A stretch of 55,254 nucleotides of DNA from NCBI GenBank assembly GCA_009784185.1, contig WRCD01000001.1:1-55254 (forward strand). Reading direction: 5' to 3'. A model generated the notes under the pieces. It saw nothing but the letters and a program-made list of their open reading frames with translations, made no database searches and was not told where the DNA came from. A program made the position numbers and the translations under genes. This stretch comes from Bacillota bacterium (GTDB lineage Bacteria; Bacillota; Clostridia; Christensenellales; UBA1242). Of this stretch, positions 54,320 to 55,254 are shown in pieces. Every line of letters begins with the position of its first letter. Positions within the stretch are counted from its first letter, which is position 1.

Positions 54320-55254
54320 ATGACCACAGACACAATTGTTGCTATTATCACTCCCCCGGGGCTTGGCGGGATTGCTGCGCTGCGCCTCTCCGGTGCGGAT
54401 AGTTTGACCATTGCTAAAAAGATATTTACTCCTGTTGATACTCCCACAAAATTCCCCTCTCGAGAGGGGTGCCCCGTTAGGGGCGGGGTGTGTGATGAAG
54501 CATTCCCTCCTCGGATGGCGGTTTTTGGTACAATCAAGGCCGATGGCTTTACCGACCAAGGGCTGGCAATTTATTTTAAAGCGCCAAATTCTTTTACGGG
54601 CGAAGACTGTGTGGAGTTTTTTACCCATGGCGGCAATACGATACCTGCCGGGGTTTTGCAGGCGTGTTTGGCGGCAGGCGCGCGGCTTGCCGGGAATGGC
54701 GAGTTTAGTAAGCGTGCTGTACTTAACGGCAAAATGGATTTAGCGCAAGCCGAGGGAATTGTGGAAATGATTCAGGCAACAAGCAATGCAGCGGTTCGTG
54801 CCGGATTTAGTTTGTTGCAAGGCACTCTAAGCAAAAGGGTGACGGAACTGCAGAAAGTGCTGACGGATTGTTTATCCGAAATTGAGGTGCGGCTGGATTA
54901 TCCGGAGTATGAGCATGAGGGGGCACAGCCCTTTGCGCCAACGTCTGCTACCCCGTCAAGCCTGACGGCTTGCCACCCCTTCGGAAAAGGGGAATTGCTG
55001 GCGCATCAGCCTGTTAGGGAGGTTTTGGATTCGTCTCGCAGTGACAGGGGGAGCGGTCTTAAAGAGGAATTAATTAATGTGCAAAATGCGCTTACAACGC
55101 TGCTTGCAACCAGCAAGTCCGGGCAGATGGTAAAAAACGGTGTAGGTGTGGCAATTGTCGGCCGGCCGAATGTTGGGAAGTCATCCTTAATGAATGCCCT
55201 GCTCGGAGCTGAGCGCAGTATAGTGACCGAGGTTATGGGCACAACCCGGGACGT
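54320..55254 (+). CDS. mnmE: tRNA modification GTPase MnmE (partial, interrupted by two in-frame repeats)
   Basis: The gene runs off the window; about 311 codons are visible. MnmE with MnmG modifies U34 of certain tRNAs. The N-terminal domain ([25 protein letters not shown], quoted by its first and last parts) and NSFTGED are clear. The helical domain follows (RLDYPEYE), and the G domain starts [13 protein letters not shown] and contains MGTTRD. Two extra segments interrupt the normal order: about residues 43-60 (repeat A11) and about residues 205-245 (A12 plus a shortened type B). The frame stays open through both. AGGAG precedes the ATG. Confidence 0.93.
   Translation, partial: MTTDTIVAIITPPGLGGIAALRLSGADSLTIAKKIFTPVDTPTKFPSREGCPVRGGVCDEAFPPRMAVFGTIKADGFTDQGLAIYFKAPNSFTGEDCVEFFTHGGNTIPAGVLQACLAAGARLAGNGEFSKRAVLNGKMDLAQAEGIVEMIQATSNAAVRAGFSLLQGTLSKRVTELQKVLTDCLSEIEVRLDYPEYEHEGAQPFAPTSATPSSLTACHPFGKGELLAHQPVREVLDSSRSDRGSGLKEELINVQNALTTLLATSKSGQMVKNGVGVAIVGRPNVGKSSLMNALLGAERSIVTEVMGTTRD
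54449..54494. repeat. Type A repeat inside mnmE (A11)
   Basis: AAATTCCCCTCTCGAGAGGG + GTGCCCCGTTAGGGGCGGGG + TGTGTG. It is read as [17 protein letters not shown]. The loop is CTCGAGAG, without the TAA or TAG seen in most intergenic copies. Confidence 0.9.
54949..55050. repeat. Composite type A (A12) plus shortened type B inside mnmE
   Basis: 54949-54996 is an inverted type A unit (TACCCCGTCAAGC...GGAAAAGGGGAATT). 55011-55050 is a type B unit lacking its middle (CTGTTAGGGAGGTTTTGG, then CGTCTCGCAGTGACAG). Together they encode about 34-40 extra residues in frame. Confidence 0.85.

Overview
The window looks like the replication-origin neighbourhood of a bacterial chromosome from the Bacillota (Clostridia-like). 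The evidence is the block jag-yidC-yidD-rnpA-rpmH / dnaN-dnaA / recF ... gyrB-gyrA, plus mnmE, a YyaC-type spore protease homologue and a SpoIID-like protein with peptidoglycan-binding repeats. Gene starts mostly carry AGGAGG-type Shine-Dalgarno sequences, promoters are sigma-A-like (TTGACA-17-TATAAT), and simple hairpin/U-tract terminators separate most units. I cannot name a genus; an uncultured, possibly spore-forming lineage is an inference.

Layout. 0.1-5.4 kb: a decayed four-helix-bundle gene, an S51 peptidase, a zinc alcohol dehydrogenase, a small hydrolase, membrane proteins and a short-chain dehydrogenase. 5.4-8.8 kb: a 16-residue Lys/Ala peptide gene and a YdjI/YdjG-like SPFH and zinc-ribbon membrane cluster. 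8.8-12.8 kb: an M28 peptidase, an unknown gene behind a promoter whose spacer is a G10 homopolymer (candidate phase variation), and a large membrane-anchored GNAT protein. 12.8-27.4 kb: the origin block, in which dnaA-dnaN is inverted relative to the usual rpmH-dnaA-dnaN-recF order and three tandem paralogues of unknown function sit between recF and gyrB. 27.4-30.7 kb: accessory material (a gene bounded by direct repeats, a lone HsdR-type nuclease-domain protein, tRNA-Asn with a duplicated flank). 30.7-55.3 kb: mostly ordinary enzymes and housekeeping genes (epimerase, nucleoside hydrolase, DEAD-box helicase, aspS, ABC-F, CvpA, yyaC, ftsH, SpoIID-like, cytidine deaminase), a KilA-N gene coupled to aspS, an OLD-like ATPase, an XRE-pentapeptide fusion, and mnmE running off the end.

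The most striking signal is a pair of interspersed palindromic repeat families. Type A is a unit of about 45 bp with two hairpins, a CCCC/GGGG stem and then a GACGGGG-type stem. It occurs singly or as inverted pairs, at least 13 times. Type B is a unit of about 50 bp ending in CTCGCAATGACAG. Both are REPIN-like in architecture. They lie in gene leaders and gaps (both flanks of gyrB, before the ABC-F gene, in the mnmE leader) and also inside protein genes in frame: twice in mnmE and once in a GNAT acetyltransferase. There they encode extra loops, reminiscent of Rickettsia palindromic elements. The copies inside mnmE lack the TAA/TAG-bearing loops of the intergenic copies.

A second genome-wide signal is leaderless expression. 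At least six genes, including the divergent dnaA and recF, have a -10 box ending 6-8 nt before the start codon and no Shine-Dalgarno sequence. The dnaA-dnaN gap carries four DnaA-box-like 9-mers at 21/42/21-bp spacing, next to an AT-rich stretch, and is the best oriC candidate.
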